DNA of 64,000 nucleotides from Streptomyces venezuelae ATCC 10712 (GTDB lineage Bacteria > Actinomycetota > Actinomycetes > Streptomycetales > Streptomycetaceae), in NCBI RefSeq assembly GCF_008639165.1, contig NZ_CP029197.1:6142001-6206000 (forward strand), given 5' to 3'. The translations under genes were made by a program, and so were the position numbers. Position 1 is the first letter of the stretch, and each line of letters begins with the position of its first letter. The notes beneath the pieces are model-generated. The model saw only the letters and a list, made by a program, of their open reading frames with translations. It had not been told where the DNA came from and did not search any database. Below are positions 49,125-57,682 of this stretch, in pieces.

Positions 49125-49831
49125 CGGGCGGCTCCCTTCGGCGCCGCCGCGTAGAGGGTGGGGTCGGCCACCCCGGCCTCGTCGAACGCCTCCCGGCGCT
49201 CCACGCAGGTCCCGCAGGCTCCGCAGTGCAGCTCGCCGCCCTCGTAGCACGACCAGGTCAGCTTGAACGGCACGTCAAGGCGAGCACCCTCGCGCACGAT
49301 GTCGGCCTTGGTGAGCTGCAGGAACGGGGCGACGAGCTGGAAGTCGGCGACGATGTGCCCCTCGTTCCCGGCCTTCATGGCCGCCTCGATGAGGGTGAAG
49401 AACTCCGGCCGGCAGTCCGGGTATATCGCGTGATCCCCGGAGTGCGCGCCGAACGCCACGGCGTCCGCCCCCGCTGCGACCGCGGCGCCGGCCGCGATCT
49501 CCAGCATGATCGCGTTCCTGTTCGGGACGACCGTGCTGCGCATGGTCTCGGCGCGGTAGTGGCCGTGCGGTACCTCGATGGCCGGATCGGTGAGGGCGGA
49601 GCCGCCCAGGATCCGGTTCAGCGATGTCAGGTCGACGATGTCGTGGGACACGCCGAGCTGGTCGGCCAGGGTCGCGGCTTGGGCCAGTTCCTTGACGTGG
49701 CGCTGCCCGTAGTTGAACGACAGCAGGCTGACGGTGACGCCCGCGTCGAGGAGCTTGTAGGCCGTCACGGCGCTGTCCAGGCCGCCGGAGAAGATGAGCA
49801 CCGCGTGACGTGGTGCGGCAGTTCGAGGCAT
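49121..49831 (-). CDS. queC: 7-cyano-7-deazaguanine synthase
   Basis: 236 residues. PP-loop ATPase motif FSGGLDSAVTAYKLL (residues 14-28), then LSFNYGQRHVKEL, VPNRNAIMLEIAAG and the zinc site SCYEGGELHCGACGTCVERREAF; all four are QueC signatures. It converts 7-carboxy-7-deazaguanine, with ammonia and ATP, to preQ0. It is the first gene of the minus-strand run and diverges from an XRE-TPR regulator. Its promoter must lie in the 400 bp upstream. Confidence 0.96.
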   Translation of the reverse strand: MPRTAAPRHAVLIFSGGLDSAVTAYKLLDAGVTVSLLSFNYGQRHVKELAQAATLADQLGVSHDIVDLTSLNRILGGSALTDPAIEVPHGHYRAETMRSTVVPNRNAIMLEIAAGAAVAAGADAVAFGAHSGDHAIYPDCRPEFFTLIEAAMKAGNEGHIVADFQLVAPFLQLTKADIVREGARLDVPFKLTWSCYEGGELHCGACGTCVERREAFDEAGVADPTLYAAAPKGAAR

Positions 49832-50232
49832 GGGTGTGTCCTTCCGAGGTCCCCCGAACCGTGTCCGGGGCAGTGGATTTTGTGGACCAGGGGTCTGCCG
49901 GCGGAGAGGAATCCGCCAGCCATGCGAGCGAGGCCGGACTACTTCCGCCACCGCCTGGTGACGGTCAGCCCGAAGCGGGTCAGGGGGAGCGCGGAACGAG
50001 CAGGAGGCACGGCACGGGTGGGCTGCACGCTGTTCAAAAATCGGGAGCGCTGGTGCGGAGTCTCAGGTCGGTCCGGTACGGCTCCGCGACGGATTCCACG
50101 ATGCGCCTTGTGCTGACCAGCAGTCATTGCCAGTGCGCTGTAGGAACATTGATGGCGGCGGTCAATGTCGGCTCCGATTCCCCCGGAAGCCGCACGGCCG
50201 AGGAGTGCGGCAGAGTGACCGAGGGGCGGACG
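49832..50232. promoter_or_regulatory. Divergent promoter region between queC and the XRE-TPR regulator
   Basis: About 400 bp without a convincing gene. It must contain the start signals for the long minus-strand run and for the regulator. No -10/-35 pair stands out, and I saw no long palindrome that would mark an operator. No preQ1-riboswitch-like structure was recognised. Confidence 0.5.
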
Positions 50233-51642
50233 GTGGCGAAAGTTACGCGAGCGCGTCGTGCGGAGATCCAGCGTGAGGCGAACCGGCTGCGGGCTCAGTG
50301 CCAGCGGGACGGCAACAGCCAGGAGCGGACCGTCACCGTGCTCCGGGCGGAGCTTCCCGAGCTGACGGCGCTGGAGGCGTGGCGCCTGGCTCTGGGATGG
50401 TCCCGAGCACAGGCGATCCGCGAGGTCGCCCAGGTCTATCTGGCGGACGGCCTGCTGCCGCCGGCTCTGTCGCAGGCGCTGCTGTGCCGGTACGAGCACG
50501 GGCAGGCACAGCCCGGCGACGAATACAGGATCATGATCTGCCGGGCGTACGGGGCAGACCCGGAGCAACTCGGGCTCGCCACGAACCACCTGTGGTGCCG
50601 TACGTGCGCGGCCCCGCTGCCTGTCGACTACGGTCGGCGGCAGCGCGAGGAACAGAGCATCGACCGAAAGGCATCCATGACGACCGCGAGCGGGCTGCCC
50701 GCCATCCGTGAATCCGTGCAGTGGGCCGTCTTGGACGCGCCCGAGGGCTCGCCGTCGATCGTCGCCCTCGCCGAGGCCGCGGTGGAGCACTACGCCCTCA
50801 ACTACAGCAAGCATCCGCCGGCCACGCTCCACGACGAGGTCCGCGCGACCCGCAACCTGCTCTCCACCGTGGTGCCCGCCGCCGACCGCGCCACCGCCCG
50901 AGACCTGCGCCGACAGGTCGGCTGGCTCTCCGCGCTCCTCGGGAACCTGGCCTTCCACTTGGACGATCGCGCCGGAGCACGCGCCCACCTGACCCTGGCC
51001 GGTGCCATCGGCGAGTCCGCTGGAGAAGCGGCCCTCACCGCTTGGTCCAGCGGCGCCCTGGCGATGGTGGCAACCGCCCGCCAGGACTGGGACCACGCCC
51101 GCGGGCACGCCGAACACGGACTTCAGCACGCCCCCGCCGGCCTGCGCCGCGCCCAGCTTCTGGGTTGGGCCCTGCTGCCGACACTCGCCGCCCTCGGGCA
51201 CGCCTCCCGGGCGGACGAGGTCGTCAGCGAGAGCGACGAGATCATGCGGTCCGCTGTCGAACTGCCCGGACGTTTCGGATACGACCGCGCCGAGCACCGC
51301 CTCCATGTCGCCGAGGCCCACCTGACGCTGGAGCGCTACGACCGCGCCGCCGAAGTCGCCCGCACCTCCATCGCGGCAGCTCCTGAGCACACCCCGGGAT
51401 GGGTGGCGGCCACCCTCGTGCTCGCTCTCGCCGAGGCCCGCGATACCCCCGAGCAGGCTGCCGGCCGTGCGTTGGACGTCCTGGACCTCATCCCGCCCAC
51501 GCGGCTCCGTGCTACGGCACGCACTCGTCTTGCCCGTCTCGCTGGCCTTCTCGACCGGGCGGCGAACGGTGCGGGCGTCGAGCTGGTTGAGCGTCTGCGC
51601 GTTCTGCCGGCGCCGATCCGCACTGACGGCACCGCCGCGTAG
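50233..51642 (+). CDS. XRE-family regulator with TPR-like C-terminal half
   Basis: About 469 residues from a GTG after GAGGGGCGG; another GTG lies 18 bp upstream. The N-terminus is basic (VAKVTRARRAEIQREANRLR), then a helix-turn-helix (ELTALEAWRLALGWSRAQAIREVAQVYL...LCRYEHGQAQPGDEY). The remaining 300 residues are alanine-rich helical repeats (AALTAWSSGALAMVATARQDWDHA, AEAHLTLERYDRAAEVAR), as in Streptomyces regulators with TPR-like domains that bind peptides or small molecules. Its position suggests control of the queC operon. Confidence 0.78.
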   Translation: MAKVTRARRAEIQREANRLRAQCQRDGNSQERTVTVLRAELPELTALEAWRLALGWSRAQAIREVAQVYLADGLLPPALSQALLCRYEHGQAQPGDEYRIMICRAYGADPEQLGLATNHLWCRTCAAPLPVDYGRRQREEQSIDRKASMTTASGLPAIRESVQWAVLDAPEGSPSIVALAEAAVEHYALNYSKHPPATLHDEVRATRNLLSTVVPAADRATARDLRRQVGWLSALLGNLAFHLDDRAGARAHLTLAGAIGESAGEAALTAWSSGALAMVATARQDWDHARGHAEHGLQHAPAGLRRAQLLGWALLPTLAALGHASRADEVVSESDEIMRSAVELPGRFGYDRAEHRLHVAEAHLTLERYDRAAEVARTSIAAAPEHTPGWVAATLVLALAEARDTPEQAAGRALDVLDLIPPTRLRATARTRLARLAGLLDRAANGAGVELVERLRVLPAPIRTDGTAA

Positions 51643-51686
51643 ACGTCCGACAGGCACAGCCCTCCACATTCGGAGGGGGCGGCCCT

Positions 51687-53093
51687 TCATCGGGCTCTCT
51701 CATCCATGGTGGGCAGGCGCCGGACGGGGGAGCGCCACAGCATCCCCACCGGCAGCAGGAGGACGATCACGCCGATGGCCATCACGGTGCGGATGCCGAT
51801 GAGGGCGGTGAGGGCACCGGCGGCGAGCGCGGTCAGCGGCAGGATGCCAGTGGTCAGCCACAAGCTGGTCTGCTGGACGCGAGAACGGAGCTGCACGGGA
51901 CTGAACTGCTGTTGCACGGAACGCTGGGTCGTGCCGATGCAGGTCGCCGTTGCCCACTGCAGGAATCCGCTGACGGCGAGGATCGCGAGCCAGGCCGGAC
52001 CGGGCCGGGCGAGCAGCGCGGGGACGGGCATCAGCGCGAACGCAAGCCAGGCGCCAAGGAGGACCCGGCCGGTCCCGTATCGGCGGACGAGCCGAGGCGC
52101 GGCGAGTGCCCCAGTGAGACCGCCGAGGCTGCCAGCGCCCATGATGACGCCGAGGCCCGTGGCCCCCACCTCCACGTTGGTCAGGAGGTGGTAGGGAAGG
52201 AGGGTCGCGGCCAACCCGTCCCCTACCCCGGTGACGGCCAGGGCCAGGAACAGGGGGCGCAGTACCGGATGGCTCGCACAGTAGGCCATTCCCGCGCGGA
52301 TCTCCTGGATGGCCGACCGCCGATCCGGCCTTCTGCGGTCGGGGGCGGGTAGGGCGCGGATCCGGGCGGCACACCACGCGGAGACGAGGTACGAGAGGGA
52401 GTCGGCGGCGAAGGCCCGGGCGGCACCGATCGTCGCGATGAGCAGGGTGCCCAGCGCGGTTCCGCTGGTGCCGGCGATGGTGAGCACGGCGGTGAAGCGC
52501 GAGTTCGCCCGGTGCAGCTCTGCGGGGTCGGCCAGCAGGGGGACAGCTGCCATCGACGCGGCCGTGTGCAGGGTTGAAACGGCACCAAGGGCCAGGGCGA
52601 CGGCGCAGAGGAGCGGCATCGACAGCTGGTCGAGGACGGCGGCAAGGGGGATCACGCTCGCCAGGGCGCCTGCGGTCAGGTCCGTGGAGATCAGGACGGT
52701 CCGCAGCGGGTAGCGGTCCAGGACCACGCCCGCAGGCAGCGAGACCACCAGCGCGGGCACCTTCGCGGCGAAGGCCAGGAGGGCGACCTGCCCAGGGCCG
52801 GCGTGGAGGTAGAGGACGGCGAGGGCTGGCAGGGCCACGGCGTGCACGGAGGACCCCGCATAGCGGATGCCCTCGCCCGTCAACAGCAGGGCGAGCGACC
52901 GCCTCACGAATTGGGCGCGACCGGGGAGGGACAGGCTGGGGTGGATCTCGGGTGCCGCTGTCACAGAAAGGGACCCGGGAGACAGCCTGCAGATTTCCGG
53001 GTGCTCGGCGGCGGCGTTCTTCAGCTCCTGGTTTAGCTCGTCCAAGGTGGTCGGCCGTTCGCCGATGTGCTCTGGGGTCGGGTGCTGGGTCAC
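51687..53093 (-). CDS. MFS transporter
   Basis: About 468 residues with 10-12 helices after an N-terminal soluble tail of about 60 residues. Features: GVVLDRYPLRTVLISTDLTAG (the motif-A loop with its Asp-Arg), LLCAVALALGAVSTLHTAASM, and VGVGDGLAATLLPYHLL in the second half. It resembles the MFS_3/enterobactin-exporter group, so drug or metabolite efflux is likely. Its GTG overlaps the stop of the 114-residue gene upstream. It is the last gene of the 51.7-60.7 kb operon. Confidence 0.85.
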   Translation of the reverse strand: MTQHPTPEHIGERPTTLDELNQELKNAAAEHPEICRLSPGSLSVTAAPEIHPSLSLPGRAQFVRRSLALLLTGEGIRYAGSSVHAVALPALAVLYLHAGPGQVALLAFAAKVPALVVSLPAGVVLDRYPLRTVLISTDLTAGALASVIPLAAVLDQLSMPLLCAVALALGAVSTLHTAASMAAVPLLADPAELHRANSRFTAVLTIAGTSGTALGTLLIATIGAARAFAADSLSYLVSAWCAARIRALPAPDRRRPDRRSAIQEIRAGMAYCASHPVLRPLFLALAVTGVGDGLAATLLPYHLLTNVEVGATGLGVIMGAGSLGGLTGALAAPRLVRRYGTGRVLLGAWLAFALMPVPALLARPGPAWLAILAVSGFLQWATATCIGTTQRSVQQQFSPVQLRSRVQQTSLWLTTGILPLTALAAGALTALIGIRTVMAIGVIVLLLPVGMLWRSPVRRLPTMDERAR

Positions 53094-53434
53094 GACCAGA
53101 GCTCCTCGTGGGGGTCGTCGCTGTGGAGCGGCGGCGGGGCGGTCTGGTGGACCGGGTGCGTTGCGGGGGCCTTGCCGTGGTACGTCAGGGTGCTTGCCGT
53201 GGCGTTGGTCGCTTCGTGCTGCGGCTGCTCTTCGGCGTGCGGGTCCAGGTCCGGTGCGGTCGCGGCTGCGAGTTCGCGGGGGCTGTCGATCTCGTCGATG
53301 ACCAGAGTTCCGGCCAGGGCGATGCCTGCGACGTTCCAGCCGATGACGATGAGGCCGGGGATGATCTCGGCGAGGTCGGATGCGGACCACCGGAGTCTGA
53401 TCGAGGGGACGGGTAAGCGTGCGCTTCGGGTCAC
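53090..53434 (-). CDS. Small membrane-associated protein, 114 aa
   Basis: A GTG after GGAAAGGAG and overlapping the upstream TGA. One hydrophobic segment (LAEIIPGLIVIGWNVAGIALAGTLVI, about residues 21-46) is followed by an acidic/His/Pro-rich tail. Coupled to genes on both sides. No family recognised; an accessory of the MFS transporter is possible. Confidence 0.6.
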   Translation of the reverse strand: MTRSARLPVPSIRLRWSASDLAEIIPGLIVIGWNVAGIALAGTLVIDEIDSPRELAAATAPDLDPHAEEQPQHEATNATASTLTYHGKAPATHPVHQTAPPPLHSDDPHEELWS

Positions 53435-54330
53435 GGCTGCTCCTTTCCGGAGGCGGGGTTGGTGAGGCTGGGCAGATGGCCCCAGACGGCGGCCAGGGCG
53501 ATGAGGTGGGGGTCGGTGCGGGCGCCGCACCGCTCGCGCAGGTCGTCGACGTAGTCGAGAAACCGCCCGGTGGGCCGCAGCTCAGGGGGCAGTTCGGCAT
53601 CCCTGGCGATGCCGGCGAGGACGCGCAGGACGGCGAGGTCGGTCGGGATGAGGTCGGGGGCGAGCATCTGGGTCGTTGGCGGGGAGAGATGGCCACCGGC
53701 CAGGAGGGCGGCGGCTTTCCGGGCGGGGTTGGGCGCGTCGAAGAGGCGTCCGATGTTGGTCAGGTGCTTGCGGACGGTCCAGAGGGGCCGGCTCAGTGCC
53801 TGGGCGATCTGCGCCTCCGAATGACCGGCGAGCAGCAGTTCACCGACCGCAAGCAGAGTCGGGGACAGCGGGCGTGTGCGGGCCTGGGTGGCGGTGCGGC
53901 CCGAGGCGGCGGGTATGACGGAGGCTTTGCCGCCCGGCCTGGCTGCCATGACGGCCGAGGGGACGGCGCTGGTCAGGATCCGCTTCAGATCATCGGCGTA
54001 GGTGGTGCCACGGCCAGGGGGTATGGCCCAGTGGATGTCCCGGCCGCCGGTCGTTCCGATCGGGGGGATGCCGATGATCGCGCCACGCGGCATGACCCGA
54101 ACTCCCAAGGTCCAGCGCCCGGGCAGGACGGATCCCGGCTTCACCAGGAAGAAATACGTCCGAGTGGTGTGGTTGGCGAGGACCGGACCGGCGTTCGACC
54201 CGAGCGCGGTGAGGGCCGGCACCGCCAGGTCGGCGGCGACGCGAACGGCGTCGAAGTCCTGACCGCACGGGCGGGGGAGGGTTTCGCCAGTGCGCGGCAT
54301 CCAGTCCGGCAGATCCCACAAGGGCCTCAC
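53431..54330 (-). CDS. LuxR-type HTH protein with an N-terminal PrimPol-like domain
   Basis: 299 residues from a GTG overlapping the GH15 stop. The middle has a LuxR-like HTH (PLSPTLLAVGELLLAGHSEAQIAQALSRPLWTVRKHLTNIGRLF). The first 110 residues (FDAVRVAADLAVPALTALGSNAGPVLANHTTRTYFFLVKPGS...HWAIPPGRGTTY) resemble degenerate bifunctional primase/polymerase N-domains annotated in Streptomyces regulators; no catalytic acid set could be confirmed. Likely a transcription factor. Confidence 0.65.
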   Translation of the reverse strand: MRPLWDLPDWMPRTGETLPRPCGQDFDAVRVAADLAVPALTALGSNAGPVLANHTTRTYFFLVKPGSVLPGRWTLGVRVMPRGAIIGIPPIGTTGGRDIHWAIPPGRGTTYADDLKRILTSAVPSAVMAARPGGKASVIPAASGRTATQARTRPLSPTLLAVGELLLAGHSEAQIAQALSRPLWTVRKHLTNIGRLFDAPNPARKAAALLAGGHLSPPTTQMLAPDLIPTDLAVLRVLAGIARDAELPPELRPTGRFLDYVDDLRERCGARTDPHLIALAAVWGHLPSLTNPASGKEQP

Positions 54331-56630
54331 GAAGCAGCTCCGTTCGGACGGTGCGCGGCGGTGCTGGCCAGGCTGCTGAGTCGTGCGACGGCGCCCAGGT
54401 GGCCGATGTGGCTGAACGCTTGGGGGAAGTTGCCGAGCTGGCGGCCGGTGTGCGGGTCGTACTCCTCGGCGAGCAGACCGAGGCCGTTGCGGACGGCGAG
54501 GAGGCTGTCGAGAACGGTCCGGGCCTCGTCGGGACGGCCGATCAGAGCGAGGGCCTCGGCCAGCAATCCGGTGCAGAACAGGAACCGGCCCTCGTCGCCG
54601 GGGAATCCGTCCAGCGCGATCTCCTCGCCAGCGGTGTGGTAGCGCAGGAGGAACCCGTCGTCGGTCCCCAGCTCGCGCTGGACCGCCTCGATGGTGCCGA
54701 TGACCCGCTTGTCGTCGGCGGGCAGGAAGCCGGACAGCATGGCGTGCAGGAGGGCGGCGTCCAGCTCCGGCGCCCCGTAGGACTGGGTGAACGTGTTCCG
54801 GTCGGCGTCGTAGCCCTTCTCGCAGACCTCGGCGTGGATCGTCTCGCGAAGGGCACGCCATCGCTCCAGGGGACCTTCGGCGTAGCCGGCCTCAATGAAC
54901 CAGACGCCGCGGTCGACGGCGGTCCAGGCCATGACCTTGGAGTGAGTGAAGTGGCGTTCCTCGCCGCGGATTTCCCACAGGCTTGCGTCGGGCAGCTCCC
55001 AGAGCTCCTCCGCCTCCGCGGCGAGGGTGACGACGAGGGCGCCGATCCGCCGTGCCCAGCTGAGGTCGGCCATCGCGATCTTGTAGAGGGCGTCCGCGAG
55101 TTCGCCGTAGATGTCGACCTGGAGCTGCGAGGCGGCGCCGTTGCCGATGCGCACCGGCGTCGAGCCTTCGTATCCCGGCAGCCAGGGCAGGGTCCGCTCG
55201 GTCAGGTTCGTCTCGCCGCCGACCCCGTACATGATCTGTCGCCGTCCGCGCGCGGTGCTGCTGGTCTGTTCCATCCAGTCGACCCAGGCGTGGGCTTCGC
55301 GCAGGTAGCCGTAGTCCGCCAGGACACCAGCGGTGAGAGCGCCGTCGCGCAGCCACGCATAGCGGTAGTCGTAGTTGCGGACGCCGCCGATCTCCTCGGG
55401 CAGGGACGTGGTGGGCGCGGCCGCGATCGCGCCCGTGGGGGAGTAGATGAGGGCGCCCAGGGTCAGCAGGGAGCGTGCGACGTCCTCGCGGTCCGGCCCG
55501 GTGTACGTGCAGCGAGCCGCCCACTCCTCCCAGAAGTCGAGCGTGAACTTCATCAGCGCGTCGTCGATGGGCGCCGGCGGGGGGCTGTCCACCCCCTCCC
55601 GCCAGGAGAGGTCGAAGGCAACCGTCTTGCCCTCGGTGACGGTGAAGTCCGCGACGAGGTTGGCGCCGTCGAGATGGACGGGCGTGTCGGCATCGAGCCA
55701 CAGCCGGGCTTCGCCGTGCTCGTCCGAGAGGTCGATGGCGTGACGCTGGTCGAACACGCTGATTCGGGGGACGATGTGTCCGTAGCCAGGGCGGGCCCGC
55801 AGGAGGGACCGCATGGTGACCTGGCCGGAGATTCCGGTCACGCTCCGCACCAAACGGGGTGTTCCGCCGCCAGGCACCATGAAGTCGGAGACAACGACGG
55901 CGTCGGTGCCGCTGCTCCAACGGGTCTGTAGGACGAGCGAGTTGCCCGCGTACTGGCGGTAGGAGGCGGGGATGCCGGTGCCGGCCATGAGCGCGGTGGG
56001 GGCGATCTGCCAGAAGCCGTGATCGGCGGTGCCCAGGAGATGCGAGAGGGCGGAGGCGGAGTCGAACCGCGGCATGCACAGCCAGTCGATGGACCCATCG
56101 CGCCGGACCAGGGCGCTGCCCCTCTGGTCCCCGAGGAGGCCGTAGTCCTCGATCCGCCCCGGGCCCCCACCGGGAGCGGGCGTCCGGTCGGCCACGTACA
56201 GGCGGGCGCCGTCGGCCTCGGCACGGTTGGTCAAGAGCCCCTCGGCGAGCAGGGGGCGGCAGATCCGGGCCATCCGGGGGGCTCCGAGACGGTGCCGGTG
56301 GGCGAACAGGCCCACGGGGAACGGGCGCCCGGGGGCGTACCGGCCCGATCCGATCTCGTCACGGATCTCCTGCACGTAGGTGGCGTCCTTCGGGTGCGCC
56401 TCGTGCGGACGTAACCGCCGCGTGGGCTGGCGGCCTGCCCGGGCGATGTCGCCGGCCTGGTCAAGCTCTCTGAGTGCGGCACGGGTGAGCCGCACCGTCT
56501 GCTGGATCCGGCGCGCCAGGTCCTCGACCGCGGGCAGAGCCGTGTCGTACGGGTGGTTGGAGACGAACGCGCGCAGGGCGGCACCCGCCAGCTGAAGGGG
56601 GGTCGGCCCGTTGGAGGCGGTCACGCTCAC
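54327..56630 (-). CDS. GH15 family glucanohydrolase fused to winged-helix domains
   Basis: 767 residues. The C-terminal 600 form a GH15 (glucoamylase/trehalase-like) enzyme: RIEDYGLLGDQRGSALVRRDGSIDWLCMPRFDS, the (alpha/alpha)6 barrel with GGVRNYDYRYAWLRDGAL, HSKVMAWTAVDRG, and FLLRYHTAGE/EGRFLFCTGLLAEAL. The first 150 residues are an addition: two GntR-like winged helices (VEDLARRIQQTVRLTRAALREL, YVQEIRDEIGSGRYAPGRPF). GH15 enzymes in actinomycetes hydrolyse trehalose or alpha-glucans, here with a DNA-binding front end. The start overlaps the next gene's stop (GTGA). Confidence 0.85.
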   Translation of the reverse strand: MSVTASNGPTPLQLAGAALRAFVSNHPYDTALPAVEDLARRIQQTVRLTRAALRELDQAGDIARAGRQPTRRLRPHEAHPKDATYVQEIRDEIGSGRYAPGRPFPVGLFAHRHRLGAPRMARICRPLLAEGLLTNRAEADGARLYVADRTPAPGGGPGRIEDYGLLGDQRGSALVRRDGSIDWLCMPRFDSASALSHLLGTADHGFWQIAPTALMAGTGIPASYRQYAGNSLVLQTRWSSGTDAVVVSDFMVPGGGTPRLVRSVTGISGQVTMRSLLRARPGYGHIVPRISVFDQRHAIDLSDEHGEARLWLDADTPVHLDGANLVADFTVTEGKTVAFDLSWREGVDSPPPAPIDDALMKFTLDFWEEWAARCTYTGPDREDVARSLLTLGALIYSPTGAIAAAPTTSLPEEIGGVRNYDYRYAWLRDGALTAGVLADYGYLREAHAWVDWMEQTSSTARGRRQIMYGVGGETNLTERTLPWLPGYEGSTPVRIGNGAASQLQVDIYGELADALYKIAMADLSWARRIGALVVTLAAEAEELWELPDASLWEIRGEERHFTHSKVMAWTAVDRGVWFIEAGYAEGPLERWRALRETIHAEVCEKGYDADRNTFTQSYGAPELDAALLHAMLSGFLPADDKRVIGTIEAVQRELGTDDGFLLRYHTAGEEIALDGFPGDEGRFLFCTGLLAEALALIGRPDEARTVLDSLLAVRNGLGLLAEEYDPHTGRQLGNFPQAFSHIGHLGAVARLSSLASTAAHRPNGAAS

Positions 56631-56824
56631 GCGGCCACCGCCGCAATCAGGCCGCGGTGCGGGGCGATGATGCTGCCGTCGGGAAGCAGCTCACCGGTGT
56701 CCTCGAACAGAAGTACGCCATTGCAAAGGAGGGTCCAGCCCTGCTCGGGGTGAGGGGCTACCGGCTTGGCCGCCTCCCGATCGGGGGAGTTGGCGGACGG
56801 GCAGGGGGTCGGGTGCTCGCACAT
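56627..56824 (-). CDS. DUF5999 small protein, possible independent internal start
   Basis: 65 residues from an in-frame ATG inside the longer gene, with AAGGA some 10 nt upstream. Elsewhere in Streptomyces DUF5999 proteins start at this same MCxHxxPCPS motif and are made alone. It may therefore be translated separately, with or without the long form. Function unknown. Confidence 0.55.
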   Translation of the reverse strand: MCEHPTPCPSANSPDREAAKPVAPHPEQGWTLLCNGVLLFEDTGELLPDGSIIAPHRGLIAAVAA

Positions 56825-57682
56825 AGGTGAGGTCCTTGCCGGAGATGAACGGGGGAGAAGTGAGGCAGGAGCGCGTCGGTCAGGCATGCTGGGGGAGGCA
56901 GAGGCCGCGGCGTGCCGCGGCGGCCGGACCGGCGCGACTCTGGGCCCCGCGAGGACCGCCGGGAGCGATCGGCCCCAGCTGACGCGGACTGGGTCGCCCG
57001 GGCGCGGGGGCTTGGTGGTCCACAGGGGGGCGAAGCCCGCACGGCCGGAGAGGAACCGCGCGGCGGCGTCGGCCGCCTCCTGGTCGGGGACGTCGAGGTG
57101 CCGGGTGCGCTGGAGACCATCGGCCGGGCCCGCGAGACGGTAGCCGCTCAGGAGCGGCACGATCACCCAGCGCCCCGCCCCCGGCGGCTGTGGGCCTTCG
57201 TCGTACATGCGGCCCAGGTCCGCGGCGAACGGCGTCGGGCCGAGGACCTGCCGCTGCCAGGCCCGCCGGATCATCGAGGGCCGCGACGTGGCACCCAGCC
57301 TGGCCCGCGTCGCCTTCAACAGGTAATCCGCTTGGTAGGGCTTCAGTCCCAGGCGCCGTGCGTAGGCGTTGACCGGCTCGCCGGCGGCGAGCGTGCGGAC
57401 CAGGTCGTACGCGTTCGCCTCCAGCACCAGCGGCTGGAGAACAACGGGGGTGGGCAGAGCGCCGTGGGTATAGGCGTAGTCGACGAGCTGCGGCCGGACC
57501 ACGGCGTCGAGCCGGAAACGGCACGCGATCCGAGCGAGCCGGTACCGCACGAGAGCTGGGTTCTTCAGCCCGAGCTGGGCTGCGACCTCCGGGTCCTCGT
57601 GGCCCTCGGCGATCAGCTCCAGGACCTGCCGTTCCAGGTGCGGCAGGGGAGCCTCGGCGAGGGTGAGCATGCGGGCCCTCAT
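56627..57682 (-). CDS. HTH protein read in frame into a DUF5999 module
   Basis: 351 residues in one open frame. The N-terminal 130 have two LuxR-like HTH segments (HLERQVLELIAEGHEDPEVAAQLGLKNPALVRYRL, PVNAYARRLGLKPYQADYLLKATRARL). The last 65 residues (MCEHPTPCPSANSPDREA...GWTLLCNGVLLFEDTGELLP) are the whole of DUF5999, usually a stand-alone small protein. There is no stop between the two; the linker is Pro/Ser/Arg-rich. The start overlaps the previous gene stop (ATGA). Confidence 0.7.
   Translation of the reverse strand: MRARMLTLAEAPLPHLERQVLELIAEGHEDPEVAAQLGLKNPALVRYRLARIACRFRLDAVVRPQLVDYAYTHGALPTPVVLQPLVLEANAYDLVRTLAAGEPVNAYARRLGLKPYQADYLLKATRARLGATSRPSMIRRAWQRQVLGPTPFAADLGRMYDEGPQPPGAGRWVIVPLLSGYRLAGPADGLQRTRHLDVPDQEAADAAARFLSGRAGFAPLWTTKPPRPGDPVRVSWGRSLPAVLAGPRVAPVRPPRHAAASASPSMPDRRAPASLLPRSSPARTSPMCEHPTPCPSANSPDREAAKPVAPHPEQGWTLLCNGVLLFEDTGELLPDGSIIAPHRGLIAAVAA

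Noticed and set aside
39071..49831. Dpd-type DNA 7-deazaguanine modification system or tRNA queuosine operon
   Set aside because: No DpdA/TGT-like transglycosylase, no DpdB/C and no QueF, QueA or QueG were found in the window.
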